DNA of 64,000 nucleotides from Desulfofustis sp. PB-SRB1 (lineage in GTDB: Bacteria > Desulfobacterota > Desulfobulbia > Desulfobulbales > Desulfocapsaceae). The notes under the pieces are model-generated. The model made no database searches, was not told where the DNA came from, and saw nothing but the letters and a program-made list of their open reading frames with translations. Of this stretch, positions 24,850 to 33,757 are shown one piece after another (within the stretch, counting starts at the first letter, position 1; every line of letters begins with the position of its first letter). The stretch lies in NCBI GenBank assembly GCA_016722945.1, contig JAEQMT010000065.1, positions 18,235 to 82,234 of the forward strand. The letters run 5' to 3'. Made by a program: the position numbers and the translations under genes.

Positions 24850-26181
24850 TCATGAAAAACCGTAGAGGTGTGGGAATATGACGATAGAAGCCAATACCAG
24901 CATCTGAATCATGATAAAGGGGACAACTCCTTTATAAATGTCAACCGTGCGTATCTCCGGAGGAGAAACCCCCTTGAGATAAAAAAGCGAAAAGCCAAAC
25001 GGCGGACTGAGAAACGAGGTCTGCAGATTCATGGCGATCAGAATGGCAAACCACATCGGGTTAATCCCGATTATTTCGGAGATAGGCAGCAGAATCGGGA
25101 CGACAATATAGGAAATCTCAATGAAATCGATAAAGAAACCAAGCAATAGTATCGCTGCCATGGAAAGGATCAGAAAGCCCCATTTTTCACCCGGCAGACT
25201 GGTCATAAAGTCCTCTACGATATAGTCGGCGCCGGTATAGACAAAGACCATGGAAAAGGCGGTAGCGCCGATGAGAATGGCAAAAACCATGGCGGTGATC
25301 TTAACCGTATCCAAAGAGGCGTCCATCACCACCTGCCAGCTCAGCTTTCTATACATCGCCGCGAGAACCATCGCACCAAGCGCTCCCACCGCCGCCGATT
25401 CGGTAGGTGTTGCCACTCCCATGAAGATGGAGCCAAGAACCATGGTTATCAGGGCCAAAGGCGGGATAATGGAGAACAAGGCACGCCTGACCGCGCCTTT
25501 TTTGTGCGCACTGTCAATAACGATGGCCGGAGCGACCTTTGTATTGATCAGAGCAACCACCGCGATGTAGAGAATATAGCATCCGACCAATACCAGCCCC
25601 GGCGCCAGCGCCGCCTTAAAAAGATCGCCCACCGGTAATTGAAATACATCACCTAAAATGATCAGCACAATGGAAGGCGGAATGATCTGTCCCAAGGTGC
25701 CCGCCGCGCAGATTGTGCCGGTGGCGAGTTTTTTTGAATAGCCATATTTCAGCATAACCGGCAGCGCAATCACCCCCATGGCCACAACGGAGGCGCCCAC
25801 AACGCCGGTGGACGCGGCAAGCAGGGTTCCCACCAATACCGTGCTGATCGCCAGACCACCGCGCAGGCTGCCGAACAGAACACCCATTGACTCCAGCAGT
25901 CGCTCCGCCAGCTCCGATTTCTGCAGCACGATACCCATCATGATAAACAGGGGAACCGCCATCAAAATGGTATTGGTCATGATGGAGTAGATACGAAAGG
26001 GCATCATCGAAAACATGCTGAAGAATTCATCGGCCACCATGGCCACGCTTGGGTCCGGGAGCAGTTCGACAAAAGCGGCGATAAGGCCGAAAAACAGGGC
26101 CACCGCGCCAAAGGTGAAGGCTACTGGATAACCGACGCTCAGCAGCAGCAGGGCGGCTATAAACATGATTATTCCGGTCAT
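24850..26181 (-). CDS. TRAP transporter large permease (DctM family)
   Basis: 443 residues, about 12 membrane helices. Family motifs: MMPFRIYSIMTNTILMAVPLFIMMG, the LFGSLRGGLAISTVLVGTLLAASTGVVGASVVAMG region, AAGTLGQIIPPSIVLIILGD, GVATPTESAAVGALGA, and NLQTSFLSPPFGFSLFYLKGV near the end. This is the secondary-transport channel driven by a Na+ or H+ gradient. It starts 2 nt after the dctQ stop (gaps on the minus strand), so expression is coupled. Confidence 0.94.
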   Translation of the reverse strand: MTGIIMFIAALLLLSVGYPVAFTFGAVALFFGLIAAFVELLPDPSVAMVADEFFSMFSMMPFRIYSIMTNTILMAVPLFIMMGIVLQKSELAERLLESMGVLFGSLRGGLAISTVLVGTLLAASTGVVGASVVAMGVIALPVMLKYGYSKKLATGTICAAGTLGQIIPPSIVLIILGDVFQLPVGDLFKAALAPGLVLVGCYILYIAVVALINTKVAPAIVIDSAHKKGAVRRALFSIIPPLALITMVLGSIFMGVATPTESAAVGALGAMVLAAMYRKLSWQVVMDASLDTVKITAMVFAILIGATAFSMVFVYTGADYIVEDFMTSLPGEKWGFLILSMAAILLLGFFIDFIEISYIVVPILLPISEIIGINPMWFAILIAMNLQTSFLSPPFGFSLFYLKGVSPPEIRTVDIYKGVVPFIMIQMLVLASIVIFPHLYGFS

Positions 26182-26183
26182 CG

Positions 26184-26681
26184 TCAGCTCCTCAATCGAT
26201 TGATGTTGGCAATGATGTAACCGATCGCGCTGAATATGAGAAACCCAAATGAAACCGGTATCATACTCTTTATGAGCCAGCGATAATGAAGACCGCCCGG
26301 ATCTTCGGAAATCTCCCGGGCCAGGTAAGAGTCACCAACAAAAGAAAACGAGCCGAACAGTATCAACAGGCTCAGCGGTACCAAAAAGAACAGTGTGCCG
26401 ATGATATTGATAATTGCTTTCGTTTTCTCACGCATCCGGTCATACAGGAAGTCAACCCGAACATGAGCCTCGTGCTGCAGGGCATAGCCCACGCCAAAAA
26501 GAATGATCACACTAAACAGGTGCCACTCCATCTCCTGCATGCCGACGGAACTTGCCCGAAAAACATAGCGCATCATCACGTCGAAGGTAACATTGAGCAC
26601 CATGAGAAACAGGAGTACGGCAAGCAGGTAGCCGACCCAATTGACCAGACGATGTATGAATTGTTCCGTTCTGTGCAGCAT
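26184..26681 (-). CDS. TRAP transporter small permease (DctQ family)
   Basis: 165 residues with four hydrophobic helices. The motif TFDVMMRYVFRASSVGMQEMEWHLFSVIILFG and ALQHEAHVRVDFLYDRM match DctQ (NVxxRYxFxxxxxWxEE-type and EHVRVDxxY). It pairs with DctM in the membrane. A strong hairpin with a T-run stands between dctP and this gene and would lower its expression relative to the receptor. Confidence 0.9.
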   Translation of the reverse strand: MLHRTEQFIHRLVNWVGYLLAVLLFLMVLNVTFDVMMRYVFRASSVGMQEMEWHLFSVIILFGVGYALQHEAHVRVDFLYDRMREKTKAIINIIGTLFFLVPLSLLILFGSFSFVGDSYLAREISEDPGGLHYRWLIKSMIPVSFGFLIFSAIGYIIANINRLRS

Positions 26682-26721
26682 GATGACCTCATGGACAAAG
26701 TCAAAAAGAGGGGGGCCTTGT

Positions 26722-26776
26722 CAAAAAAAGATGCCTTGCATTGCCCCGGGAAAAAACGGCTGGGGCAATGCAAGGC
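26722..26776 (-). terminator. Hairpin attenuator between dctP and dctQM
   Basis: CCTTGCATTGCCCC (26734-26747) pairs perfectly over 14 bp with GGGGCAATGCAAGG (26762-26775). On the minus strand it is followed by a run of seven T (plus-strand A at 26723-26729). It follows the dctP stop and would work as a partial terminator. Confidence 0.88.
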
Positions 26777-26794
26777 GGATGAGCCGAAAAGCGG

Positions 26795-27871
26795 CTATTC
26801 AGAGAGCTGGTTTACCGTGTTTATGTAGTTATACTCAGAAATTTGCGTCCATGTCCTGGCTTTTTCCATGTACTCTTTCTGAGATTCCCACACCTTCTTG
26901 AAGAAGGGATCTTCGGCGGCATATGCATCATAGAGTTCATCCGCCGCTTGCTTCATCGCCGCAAGGACTTCAGGCGGGAAGGTCTTGACGACGATATTGG
27001 GGTAGTCCTTCTTCATCTGGCTCCACGCTTCAACCGAGCCGGCAAAGTTATCAGTATAAAGATCGGCGGTCACCGCCTTCATGGCGGTAACCAGCATCGT
27101 CTGATATTCCGGCGGCAGTTCTTCGAACGCCTTCTGGTTGATCAAAAACTGAAGTTCCGTGGCGGGCTCATGCCAACCGGTATAATAGTAGGGGGCTATC
27201 TTATGGAAACCCATCTTTATGTCCATGGCCGGCCCCACCCACTCCAGTGCGTCAATGGTACCGCGATCCAGCGAGGTGTAAAGTTCACCGGAGGGAATGT
27301 TGGTGACGTTAACGCCCAGTTTGGCGAACACCTCGCCGGCAAGTCCGGGAATCCGCATCTTCAATCCCTTCAGATCTTCAAGCGAGTTAATCTCCTTCTG
27401 GAACCAGCCGCCCATCTGCACGCCGGTGTTGCCGCCGGGAAAACTCAAAACGTCGAACTTGTCATAGGTCTCCTGCATCAACTCCATGCCGCCACCATGA
27501 TAGAACCAGGCATTCTGCTCGTCGACGTTCATGCCAAACGGCACCGTGCAGAAAAACACCGTGGAAATATCCTTGCCTTTCCAGTAGTAAGAGGCGGAAT
27601 GCCCCATCTCGTACTGACCGCCCTTGGTCATGTCGAGGATTCCAAGTGCTGCTTTATGTTTTTCCGCACCTTCCACTCTGATCACGAAGTTGCCGCCGCT
27701 CATCTCTTCGACCATTTTTGCCAGGTTGAACGGTGCCGTGGCAAACGGGGTCAGGGTGGACGACCAGGTCATGGCGAGTTTCCAGCGTACTTTCTTGTCA
27801 GCGGCCAGCACCGGCGTGGCCAGAACGGCAACAACCGCCAGGACAACAGTCAACCGATACACGAGTTTCAT
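26795..27871 (-). CDS. TRAP transporter substrate-binding protein (DctP family)
   Basis: Periplasmic receptor of about 358 residues. ATG 27871 is chosen because TGGAGG lies 6 nt upstream and it begins a clean signal peptide (MKLVYRLTVVLAVVAVLATPVLAAD). Motifs: WKLAMTWSSTLTPF, VPFGMNVDEQNAWFYHGGG, LKGLKMRIPGLAGEV, IDALEWVGPAMDIKMGFHKIAPYYYTGWHEPA. The GLAGEV and WVGPAMD residues resemble the 2-oxo acid/TakP-like and lactate-binding TRAP receptors, so a hydroxy- or keto-acid ligand is possible but not proven. The dctQM permease follows. Confidence 0.9.
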   Translation of the reverse strand: MKLVYRLTVVLAVVAVLATPVLAADKKVRWKLAMTWSSTLTPFATAPFNLAKMVEEMSGGNFVIRVEGAEKHKAALGILDMTKGGQYEMGHSASYYWKGKDISTVFFCTVPFGMNVDEQNAWFYHGGGMELMQETYDKFDVLSFPGGNTGVQMGGWFQKEINSLEDLKGLKMRIPGLAGEVFAKLGVNVTNIPSGELYTSLDRGTIDALEWVGPAMDIKMGFHKIAPYYYTGWHEPATELQFLINQKAFEELPPEYQTMLVTAMKAVTADLYTDNFAGSVEAWSQMKKDYPNIVVKTFPPEVLAAMKQAADELYDAYAAEDPFFKKVWESQKEYMEKARTWTQISEYNYINTVNQLSE

Positions 27872-28117
27872 AATTTCCTCCATGTTGAGAGATTGTGATG
27901 TAGCGCGATCCTCTAACCATCCTCTTTGCGAGGCGGGAAAATAGTAACACAGATTATGAAAAAATGGAAATAGTTAATCATTAAAGCAGGCTTGAACTTA
28001 TAACGGTACCATTTCCAATACCTTGGAGCTGTTTTACTGGGACAAAGAGCCGTTCAATTATTATTGTGGTGGGAGAGATTTTCTCTACTGAAAATCCATA
28101 ATTAATCATAAAACTCC

Positions 28118-29617
28118 ATGGCATCCGCATATGACAAACTGGTAGAGCGTTTTATTCAGCTCTCCCGTCTCGAGCACGCCCTCACCTTTCTTCATTGGGA
28201 TCAACTGGTAATGATGCCGCCCGGCGGCAGGAAGAGTCGGGCCGAGGCCATCGCCGCACTCACCACCGCTCACCACCAACAGCTTACCGATCCGGCCGTT
28301 GAGGGTCTGCTTGATGAAGCGGCGGGGCAATCACTTTCTCATGAACAAAACATCAGCCGCGATGAGATGTTCAAAACCTGGCAACGGGCCGCCTGTTTAC
28401 CAGATGATCTGGTTTCGGCAAAATCACTGGCCGCCTCCGTATGTGAACATGGCTGGCGCGCTCAGCGTACGAACAATGACTGGGCCGGGTTTCTCACCAA
28501 TTTTAAGGAAGTAGTCAATCTCTCACGCACCGAGGCCCACGCCCGTCAGGCAGCGCAACCCGGGCGCTACGCGACGCCCTATGACGCCCTGCTCGATCTC
28601 TTTTGCACCGGCGAATCAAGCGAATTTATTTCCGCCACCTTTAATGAGCTTAAAGAGAAACTGCCACCACTGCTTTCCGAAATTGTTGCCGCACGGGGCG
28701 ATCAGACCGCGAAGCTAGCCGGTTTTTTTCCCATCGACCGGCAAAAAAAGCTCAGCACCAAACTGATGACTATTCTGGGGTTTGATTTCACCGGTGGCCG
28801 GCTGGATGAATCCAACCATCCGTTTTCCACCGGCGATCGAGGCGACCAGCGAATTACCACGCGCTATCGCACCGACGAGTTTATCGATGCGCTCAAGGCC
28901 ACCGCCCATGAGACCGGTCATGCCGGCTACGAAAAGGGATTGCCTCAAAAATGGTCCTCACTGCCCATTGGTACGGCATGCAACATCTGTATCCATGAAT
29001 CTCAGAGCCTGCTCTTTGAAAAACAGATTTTTCTTGCCAAGCCGTTTCTGAGCTTTTTCGTGCCCACCATCCACTCGCTGCTCCCAGAAACGAAAAGATA
29101 CAGCGCCGATGATATCTGGCACGGCGCCACCCGGGTTGCGCCGGGTTTGATTCGGATCGAGGCGGACGAGGTGTCGTATCCTCTGCATGTCATTCTGCGC
29201 TTTGAGATCGAACGCGACCTTATTAACGGTACGATCGAGGCCGCCGACATCCCGGCCCTGTGGGATGAAAAAATGCAGGCGTATCTGGGCCTGCGCACCG
29301 AAAACGATTATCGAAACGGATGTCTGCAGGACATTCATTGGACGGACGGCTCGTTTGGTTATTTTCCCGCTTACACCATGGGGGCGCTCAACGGCGTGCA
29401 GCTCTTTACCACCCTCACCAGAGACCAGCCGCACTGGCAAAATCATTTTGCGACGGGAGAACTGGACTTTGTCTTTTCCTGGTTGCACACCCACATCTGG
29501 TCGCGGGCCAGTAGCGCCTCCTCACAACAGATCATGGCCGATAGTACCGGCGAGCAGACCAACCCGACCCATTTTCTTGAGTATGTCAAACAGAGATATA
29601 TCGACGAGAAATTCTAG
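28118..29617 (+). CDS. Carboxypeptidase M32 (thermostable carboxypeptidase 1 family)
   Basis: 499 residues of a zinc metallocarboxypeptidase that trims C-terminal residues from peptides in the cytosol. N-terminal helical region starts YDKLVERFIQLSRLEHALTFLHWDQ, and the active site HETGH (HEXXH) is near residue 266, with the third ligand Glu in HESQSLLFEKQ downstream. DEVSYPLHVILRFEIERDLI and GSFGYFPAYTMGALNGVQL are M32 hallmarks. Divergently transcribed from the TRAP operon. A family 1 MITE-like repeat follows 13 bp after the stop. Confidence 0.95.
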   Translation: MASAYDKLVERFIQLSRLEHALTFLHWDQLVMMPPGGRKSRAEAIAALTTAHHQQLTDPAVEGLLDEAAGQSLSHEQNISRDEMFKTWQRAACLPDDLVSAKSLAASVCEHGWRAQRTNNDWAGFLTNFKEVVNLSRTEAHARQAAQPGRYATPYDALLDLFCTGESSEFISATFNELKEKLPPLLSEIVAARGDQTAKLAGFFPIDRQKKLSTKLMTILGFDFTGGRLDESNHPFSTGDRGDQRITTRYRTDEFIDALKATAHETGHAGYEKGLPQKWSSLPIGTACNICIHESQSLLFEKQIFLAKPFLSFFVPTIHSLLPETKRYSADDIWHGATRVAPGLIRIEADEVSYPLHVILRFEIERDLINGTIEAADIPALWDEKMQAYLGLRTENDYRNGCLQDIHWTDGSFGYFPAYTMGALNGVQLFTTLTRDQPHWQNHFATGELDFVFSWLHTHIWSRASSASSQQIMADSTGEQTNPTHFLEYVKQRYIDEKF

Positions 29618-29630
29618 CACCGTAATGATT

Positions 29631-29790
29631 TATTTATTCGTAAAAACTCTGATATTGCTTGCTATCGTCATTCCCGCCCTCGATAACAACACTCAAGGGC
29701 AGGCTACAGCGGGAATCCAGTAGTTTCAAATAATAACAGATTTCGGGGCAGCTCCACCATGATGGTGATAGAGATCTTTACGATTCCATC
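29631..29790 (+). repeat. Family 1 MITE-like element, copy B (long-loop type)
   Basis: Ends TATTTATTCGTAAAAAC and TTTACGATTCCATC. The central hairpin has the long loop CCCTCGATAACAACACTCAAGGG. Flanks AATGATT and AATAATT look like a 7 bp target duplication with one mismatch. Confidence 0.82.
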
Positions 29791-29816
29791 AATAATTCAG
29801 CACCGCTAAAATTGCC

Positions 29817-30233
29817 ATGGCTACGCTGTTTGCTTACGGCACCTTGATGTTTGCGCCGATCTGGAGTCAGGTAGTGGGGGAAGTCTACGAAACCGCACCG
29901 GCAACCCTGCACGGTTACGTTCGCCGGGCGGTTGTCGGCCAGCACTATCCGGTTGTACTGCCGGCCAACCGGCAAAACTGCGTCGAAGGTATTGTCTATT
30001 TCGGCGTGAGCAATGATAACCTGGCGGTGCTGGATGAGTTTGAGGGCATCTACTATCGGCGTACCAGCGAGAGAGTTGAGCTTTCTGATAGCAGCATGAT
30101 CGCCGCCTTTGTGTATGTACTCAAGGATGGCTACCGCTCCATCGCCGCCGATCATGAGTGGGATCCGAAGCAGTTTATTGAATTCGGGATGAAACCGTTT
30201 CTGGAGCAATATAGCGGTTTTTCCTCTATCTGA
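29817..30233 (+). CDS. Gamma-glutamylcyclotransferase-like (AIG2) protein
   Basis: 138 residues. It begins LFAYGTLMFAPIWSQVVG, the YGTL motif of the GGCT/AIG2 fold, and has VEGIVYFGVSNDNLAVLDEFEGIYYRR, where the Glu near the end of this block is the usual catalytic acid. Such proteins cleave gamma-glutamyl-amine or gamma-glutamyl-amino-acid bonds with pyroglutamate release, though many AIG2 members are untested. The gene converges with the next gene on the minus strand with a 9 bp gap. Confidence 0.88.
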   Translation: MATLFAYGTLMFAPIWSQVVGEVYETAPATLHGYVRRAVVGQHYPVVLPANRQNCVEGIVYFGVSNDNLAVLDEFEGIYYRRTSERVELSDSSMIAAFVYVLKDGYRSIAADHEWDPKQFIEFGMKPFLEQYSGFSSI

Positions 30234-30241
30234 GCGCCCTA

Positions 30242-30775
30242 CTACCCGATTACCCGGCGGATTGCCTGGGCCTGCTCGGGTTGATTGTTTTTCTCCATAC
30301 TTGCCGCTACCGCACGCAGAATCTCGCGCACCACACCCGTTCTGGGGCGAGGATTAAGGAGCTGCACTTCAAGGGTCTTGAGATGAAGCACCACTTCCTC
30401 AATGGCCTCATAGCCGCCCTTCATCTCGCCTGCCACCGCTTTTACCGCAACAAGCAGCTCGGCAATCCCTTGCTGGTGCGCCGTATCGAGAATTTCATCA
30501 CCACCAAGGGTAAACGCGGCTGGTTGCCTTACCTCACCAGTATCAGCACCCAGCAGCTGACGTCCCTGGGCGGTTATGGCGATGCCGCCGGCGAGGTTTT
30601 TCAGCTCCACCAGCCCTTCCACCATCAACTCCTCAGCCAGTTGTCCGGCATCATCACGGGCCAGCCCGATGGCCGCGCCCACCTCATGCATGGAGATGGT
30701 GGCGCCGCTGTCATCACCACTCATCACCCGCAGGCTGGTGAGATAATCACGAATGAGTTTGGTCGTTATTTCCAT
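30242..30775 (-). CDS. Uncharacterised protein with a winged-helix-like N-terminus
   Basis: 177 residues. Residues about 25-70 (ISMHEVGAAIGLARDDAGQLAEELMVEGLVELKNLAGGIAITAQGRQLL) look like a MarR/DtxR-like winged helix, with a turn and a 'wing' of GGIAIT. The rest is helical, rich in Glu/Ala, with no known motif, no signal peptide and no membrane segment. Located 2 bp downstream of the lipocalin gene and probably cotranscribed with it and the SDR gene. I do not recognise the family. Confidence 0.7.
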   Translation of the reverse strand: MEITTKLIRDYLTSLRVMSGDDSGATISMHEVGAAIGLARDDAGQLAEELMVEGLVELKNLAGGIAITAQGRQLLGADTGEVRQPAAFTLGGDEILDTAHQQGIAELLVAVKAVAGEMKGGYEAIEEVVLHLKTLEVQLLNPRPRTGVVREILRAVAASMEKNNQPEQAQAIRRVIG

Positions 30776-30777
30776 TG

Positions 30778-31335
30778 TTATGCACTGCCGTTAGGCTCGC
30801 CTTCTTCATCGGTAAGATCATGTTTCACATAAATGAGTTCATCAACCGTAAATCCCGCCTCCCTGGCCAGTCCGACAAGGCGTTGTACCGTCTCTTGAGC
30901 GAGTTCGGGTTGACGAGCCAGCAGCCACAGATACGATCGGTCCGGGCCGGACACCAGCGAGTATTGGTAGTCATCATCAAGGGCAAAAACGATGTAGGAG
31001 CCGTAAAACGGGCCGAAAAAGGAAACCTTGAGATGGGCGACATCCGGGCCGCCCACAAAATAGGCTCTGCCCTCAGCCTCTTTCCATGTTCCCTTCTCTT
31101 TTGCATACCCCTTATTGATCACTCGCACCCCGCCATCTTCGCGCATCTCGTAAGATGCCCGCACATTGTCAAGACCGCGTTCAAACGAGTGGTCGAGTCG
31201 GGCAATTTCATACCAGCTTCCCAGGTAGCGGCTCAGGTCGAAATCCTTTACCGGTTCAATGCCGTCCGGCACACCGGTGCTGCAGCCGGGCAGCAGGGCC
31301 AGCAGCAGCATGGAAGCTATGTTCTTTGCATTCAT
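30778..31335 (-). CDS. blc: Lipocalin-type lipoprotein (Blc-like)
   Basis: About 185 residues. The N-terminus MNAKNIASMLLLALLPGCSTG is a lipoprotein signal with an LPGC lipobox, so it should be anchored in a membrane facing the periplasm. YLGSWYEIARLDHSFERGL is the lipocalin signature; VRVINKGY, YWLLARQPELAQE and the C-terminal DELIYVKHDL match Blc. Bacterial Blc binds lysophospholipids and fatty acids and is linked to envelope stress. GTG 31341 overlaps the stop of the SDR gene; ATG 31335 is equally good. Confidence 0.93.
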   Translation of the reverse strand: MNAKNIASMLLLALLPGCSTGVPDGIEPVKDFDLSRYLGSWYEIARLDHSFERGLDNVRASYEMREDGGVRVINKGYAKEKGTWKEAEGRAYFVGGPDVAHLKVSFFGPFYGSYIVFALDDDYQYSLVSGPDRSYLWLLARQPELAQETVQRLVGLAREAGFTVDELIYVKHDLTDEEGEPNGSA

Positions 31336-31340
31336 TGGCA

Positions 31341-31970
31341 CTAATAGGTAAGCAGCACGGCGTTTCCGAAATGAGCCGGCTCAACCGTTTCCTTGAGGAT
31401 GAAATCCGCCACATCACGCCTCGAAATTCGTTTCGAAGTCACCCCGGCAAGATCGGTATACACCCGGTAGGTTCCGCTACGGGGACCGTTGGTAAGCCCG
31501 GCCGGACGAACGATGAGCCAGTCAAGCCCACTGGCCATGATCAGTTCCTCCTCACGATCCTTGTCCTCATAGATGGTTTTGAGAAAAAGCGGTTTGAATA
31601 GTTTATCGTAGAGAAAACCGCCGTGCCCCTTGGAGTCGCCGGCGCCGATGCCGGTTACCACGATCAGTTTCTGGCCGACACTTTCCTGCACCACCCCAAT
31701 CAGGGTGGCAGCCGCCACCGAAAAGAGATCCACCGGCGAGAAGGTAATGGGTACCCCAATGCACGAGCACACCACCTCCTGGTCACGGGCCGCTTCCCGC
31801 ACACTCTGATCGCTACGTACATCTCCCTGAACCACTTCGAGATTGTCGTGCTGCATTGTCATTTTGGCGGGATCTCGTGCCAGAACCCGTACCTGATGTC
31901 CATCCGCCAACGCTTCCTCACAAAGCGCTTTGCCGATACCGCGCGTCGCTCCGATAATTAGAATCTTCAT
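31341..31970 (-). CDS. NAD(P)-binding SDR-type (NmrA-like) protein
   Basis: 209 residues of the atypical short-chain dehydrogenase group. KILIIGATRGIGKALCEEALADGHQVRVLARDP is the Rossmann loop, and DVRSDQSVREAARDQEVVCSCIG continues the fold. KLIVVTGIGAGDSKGHGG and the SGLDWLIVRPAGLTNGP strand are typical of NmrA-like/UcrA reductases. No obvious Tyr-x-x-x-Lys catalytic pair, so it may be a sensor or an epimerase-like enzyme. First of the three-gene SDR-lipocalin-wHTH group. Confidence 0.88.
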   Translation of the reverse strand: MKILIIGATRGIGKALCEEALADGHQVRVLARDPAKMTMQHDNLEVVQGDVRSDQSVREAARDQEVVCSCIGVPITFSPVDLFSVAAATLIGVVQESVGQKLIVVTGIGAGDSKGHGGFLYDKLFKPLFLKTIYEDKDREEELIMASGLDWLIVRPAGLTNGPRSGTYRVYTDLAGVTSKRISRRDVADFILKETVEPAHFGNAVLLTY

Positions 31971-32087
31971 AGTCAGTAAAGTTTAGTCAGAGTACCAATG
32001 CGTATGATGCGGAACCTAGAAAGTAGACATCATACACCAGAAAAAGTATTGAAACCTTGCATTACATCTTACACTGAACCGATTGCG

Positions 32088-32366
32088 GGGAACCCAGAAA
32101 AATACCCTTTTCGTCCAGTCTCTTTGTTGTTTAAGGAATTCTATCCTGGCAGGCGAACCGGCCGGCGGCAAATTTTCTCTCTCATGCCTTTATGAAGTCG
32201 TAAAAACATCAAAATTGCTTGCTGCCGTCATTCCCGCGAAAGCGGGAATCCAGTGATTCCAATTAATTATGAATGTTGGGTCAACTCCACAATGACAGTA
32301 ATTGGGGTTTTTACGATGCCATCACGCCTTGACTGCGAACGAATATTCTCATTCTGCAAGGCTTCC
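32088..32366 (-). repeat. Family 2 MITE-like element, copy 2, split by a family 1 element
   Basis: Left part 32088-32190 starts GGGAACCCAGAAAAATACCC and the right part 32324-32366 ends CTGCAAGGCTTCC. Together they match the other family 2 copies when the inserted 32191-32323 block is removed. The right end overlaps the 3' end of the hydrolase gene. Confidence 0.75.
32191..32323 (+). repeat. Family 1 MITE-like element, copy C (nested, short-loop type)
   Basis: Ends TATGAAGTCGTAAAAAC and GTTTTTACGATGCCATC. The hairpin ATTCCCGCGAAAGCGGGAAT lies in the middle. The flanks ATGCCTT and ACGCCTT form a 7 bp target duplication with one mismatch inside a family 2 element. Confidence 0.88.
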
Positions 32367-33134
32367 TTGAGGTGCAAAAAACCGGCGCAGTGCCTCTTCA
32401 TACTCCATATAGGCGCCAAGGTTGTTGTGGCCGGCACCGCTGAGAACTACCACTTCGAGGTTGTCCATATCAAGGGTTTCGATGAGGGCGTCGGTACGCC
32501 TCCGGGGAATCACTTCATCATGCTCGGCGACAATTACCAGAGTGGGCATGTCGAGATCAGGGCCGCGGACGGCGGACTCGTAGCGGTCCTTGAGCAGTCG
32601 CTCGGCCGGCAACCAGGGATAGTGGGCGGCAGCAACCTTGGCCATGGAGTCAAAGGGGGTGATGAGCGCCAGCCGCGCTACCGGGCGCTCGGCACCCAGA
32701 TGCACGGCAACCCCGGTACCGAGACTGCGGCCGATAACGGCAATAGTGTCATACTCGTCTTTTATCGTGTCGTAGAGGGCGCGGGCGTCTGAAAAAAGGG
32801 CCTGCTCGCTGGGCGAGCCGGAACTGCCGCCATAGCCCCGATAATTCATGAGATAGAGATCGTAATCGGGAAACAGTCTGATAAAATCGGTCCCATTGCT
32901 AGCCACATCCTCGGCGTTTCCGCCGAAGTAGATAATCGCCTGATCTTTCTGTGCCGCCAGCTTCCACACCTTGATACGCTGATCATCATGCTCCAGCCAC
33001 AATATATCAGCGCCGGGCAAATGCGATTCCGGGGTGAGAAAATAGAGCATGGCGCGCTGCCTCCCATACATGACCGCGCACAGCGCCAGATAAAACAGGA
33101 CACCCGCGACAATGATGATGAAAATCGATTTCAC
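32349..33134 (-). CDS. Alpha/beta hydrolase, membrane-anchored
   Basis: 261 residues. N-terminal hydrophobic helix (MKSIFIIIVAGVLFYLALCAVMYG) anchors or exports the protein. The alpha/beta core shows GRSLGTG (nucleophile Ser in GxSxG), IIYFGGNAEDVAS, DYDLYLMNYRGYGGSSGSPSE, acid in VAEHDEVIPRRR and His in SGAGHNNLGAY. It resembles the Bem46/YqkD group, with no known natural substrate. The last residues are encoded by a family 2 repeat. Its start overlaps the stop of the nitroreductase gene by 4 nt. Confidence 0.88.
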   Translation of the reverse strand: MKSIFIIIVAGVLFYLALCAVMYGRQRAMLYFLTPESHLPGADILWLEHDDQRIKVWKLAAQKDQAIIYFGGNAEDVASNGTDFIRLFPDYDLYLMNYRGYGGSSGSPSEQALFSDARALYDTIKDEYDTIAVIGRSLGTGVAVHLGAERPVARLALITPFDSMAKVAAAHYPWLPAERLLKDRYESAVRGPDLDMPTLVIVAEHDEVIPRRRTDALIETLDMDNLEVVVLSGAGHNNLGAYMEYEEALRRFFAPQGSLAE

Positions 33135-33679
33135 AGAGAAAAACGCTCGTGATGAACGAACTCGCCTACCGCTTTTCGCTTGGGCGCTGACGGGGCGTGA
33201 TCGGGATAGCCAAGCGGCAGCAGTGCCACCACTTCATATCCGTCGGGCACCGCTAACAGTTTCTTTACCGCATGGTGGTCGAACAGGCCGACAATAACCG
33301 TTCCCAATCCCAGTTTATGAGCGGCGAGGCTGATAGTCTGGGTAAACAGGCCGCAATCGTACATAAACCAATCGCCCAGGATGGTTGTCTGCTCGCCCTT
33401 GTAGAATCCTGACTTACCAAGTGCCCCGCACACGGCCAGCAGCAGCGGCGCATTGGCGCAGGCAAGGGTGGCCGGATTTTTTGGTGACACCAGACCAGAT
33501 ATCTCTTTTTTGGTATCCGCATCGGCCACAACGATCAGCTCCCAGCATTGGGTATTGGCCCAGGAGGGAGTCCACCGGGCCGCCTCCAGCAGCACGTCAA
33601 GTTTTTCCTGTTCCACCGGCTGCGCGGTAAAACGTCTGATGGATCGACGCCCTTTGACAATATCGAAAAAAGTATCCAC
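33131..33679 (-). CDS. Nitroreductase family protein
   Basis: 182-residue FMN-dependent oxidoreductase. The N-terminus FFDIVKGRRSIRRFTAQPVEQEKLDVLLEAARWTPSWANTQCWELIVV is the nitroreductase signature (RxSIRxF, SxxNxQxWxxxV). DCGLFTQTISLAAHKLGLGTVIVGLFDH and VVALLPLGYPDHAP follow. It could reduce nitro compounds or quinones. The ATGA overlap with the downstream alpha/beta hydrolase shows translational coupling. Confidence 0.92.
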   Translation of the reverse strand: MDTFFDIVKGRRSIRRFTAQPVEQEKLDVLLEAARWTPSWANTQCWELIVVADADTKKEISGLVSPKNPATLACANAPLLLAVCGALGKSGFYKGEQTTILGDWFMYDCGLFTQTISLAAHKLGLGTVIVGLFDHHAVKKLLAVPDGYEVVALLPLGYPDHAPSAPKRKAVGEFVHHERFSL

Positions 33680-33757
33680 AACAACACCCTCCAGATGTTT
33701 TTCCTATCCTGTAAGCTGGTCGTCAAGACCCTGTCAGTCCAGCACGAATATAGATAA

